DNA of 64,000 bases from Auanema rhodensis. Taxonomy: Eukaryota > Nematoda > Chromadorea > Rhabditida > Rhabditidae. The stretch lies in contig OZ059900.1 in the NCBI GenBank assembly GCA_964057225.1, forward strand, positions 506,501-570,500, written 5' to 3'. Position 1 is the first letter of the stretch. Each line of letters starts with the position of its first letter. The translations under genes and the position numbers were made by a program. Below the pieces are notes generated by a model. It worked only from the letters and a program-made list of their open reading frames with translations, was not told the origin of the DNA and ran no database searches. Positions 63,573-64,000 of this stretch are shown in pieces.

Positions 63573-64000
63573 AGCATTACTACACTAAGTATGGTCGTTT
63601 TTATGCCTTTAACACCATATACTCACCGATTTTTGGTACAAAATCTGTAATACTCGTAAATTTTGATCATATTCGTTAAGATTTGAGAATCAAACACACA
63701 ATACACAAAATCAGTCTATTTTTATGAGCTTGCACTGATATAGATTCATTTTGATCAAAAAAGGTCGAAAATAGAAAGAATTTTTGAAATTTCCGAGTTT
63801 TGAGTCCAATTTGGCTGAATCGCTCATATATATGATCAAAAGCATAGTTTTATTGTCTATAACAACAAAAGTCATCAATTAAACGCTAGTGATGTTTTAA
63901 TACTGAATTTCGCTCAAATAGCATTACTACACTAAGTATGGTCGTTTTTATGCCTTTAACACCATATACTCACCGATTTTTGGTACAAAATCTGTAATAC
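63573..64000. repeat. Start of a further HOR copy: one C monomer and a partial monomer
   Basis: A complete C monomer (TATAGATTC, GGCTGAATC, TTTTAATACTG) starts at 63573. It is followed by the first 81 bases of another monomer from 63920 to the edge. The order C then presumably F would repeat the HOR, but the partial unit covers only the invariant region, so its type cannot be assigned. The array runs on past the window. Confidence 0.9.

Larger units (their letters stand above)
1..64000. repeat. Satellite DNA array, 347/348-bp monomer, 184 complete copies plus one partial
   Basis: The same unit begins with AGCATTACTACACTAAGTAT at 1, 348, 696, 1043, 1391, 1739, 2086, 2434 and so on to 63920. 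All intervals I traced are 347 or 348 bp and all units point the same way. Nothing interrupts the series, so the array fills the window and continues past both edges. Such arrays are known from eukaryotic centromeres, pericentromeres and subtelomeres; which applies here cannot be read from the sequence. I do not recognise the family. No telomere repeat, retroelement, rRNA gene or unique flanking DNA is present to anchor it. The register (start at AGCATT) is my choice, made because this part is nearly invariant. Confidence 0.99.

Noticed and set aside
1-64000. CRISPR array, because of regular repeats.
   Set aside because: The repeated unit is 347-348 bp with no unique spacers; variation is shared between units by descent, and there are no cas genes.
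1-64000. Tandem gene family, rDNA or 5S array.
   Set aside because: No long open frame on either strand, no rRNA or tRNA features, 29% GC, and no spacer/gene alternation within the unit.
1-64000. Naming a species or a known satellite family.
   Set aside because: I do not recognise the sequence. Several plant and insect lineages have AT-rich satellites near this length, and a database search would be needed to decide.

Overview
The whole 64 kb window is one uninterrupted tandem satellite array. Every position belongs to a head-to-tail repeat unit of 347 or 348 bp. I traced 184 complete monomers from position 1 to 63919, plus an 81-bp partial monomer at the right edge. All lie in the same orientation. 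The positions account exactly for the length (184 x 347 plus 71 monomers with one extra base = 63919), so no transposon, gene, spacer, inversion or other insertion interrupts the array. Monomer 1 is 29% GC (101 of 347 bases). There is no protein-coding gene, rRNA, tRNA, CRISPR array or bacterial-type operon. The only open frames are reverse-strand stretches of 62-74 codons that recur because the repeat recurs; I treat them as chance.

This is typical of eukaryotic constitutive heterochromatin (centromeric, pericentromeric, subtelomeric, or a sex or B chromosome). The unit is close to two nucleosome repeats, but I do not recognise the family and cannot name the organism or chromosomal location. 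A plant or invertebrate would both fit. CpG is not depleted (9 seen in monomer 1 against about 7.3 expected).

The array is organised into higher-order repeats (HORs). From private variants I assigned working letters (A, B, C, D, E, F, G ...; labels are mine) to about 25 monomer types plus hybrids. Layout: 1-7298, three copies of a 7-monomer HOR (A-B-C-D-E-C-F, 2433 bp), the second with one monomer replaced; 7299-7992, two transitional monomers; 7993-13546, two nearly identical copies of an 8-monomer HOR (2777 bp); 13547-26398, three copies of an O-P-Q HOR with 15, 9 and 13 monomers, explained by two nested internal deletions; 26399-47939, large segmental duplications built from a 9/10-monomer block (C-F-T-G-G-U-V-W-X), the 7-monomer HOR and the R-J-K-L block; 47940-53847, an irregular mosaic zone; 53848-63572, a third HOR in 11-, 9- and 8-monomer versions; then the next copy begins.

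The most interesting content is this readable recombination history: hybrid monomers mark individual unequal crossovers, some bracketed to 40-140 bp, and private mutations link copies tens of kilobases apart. I saw no previously undescribed protein or RNA system.
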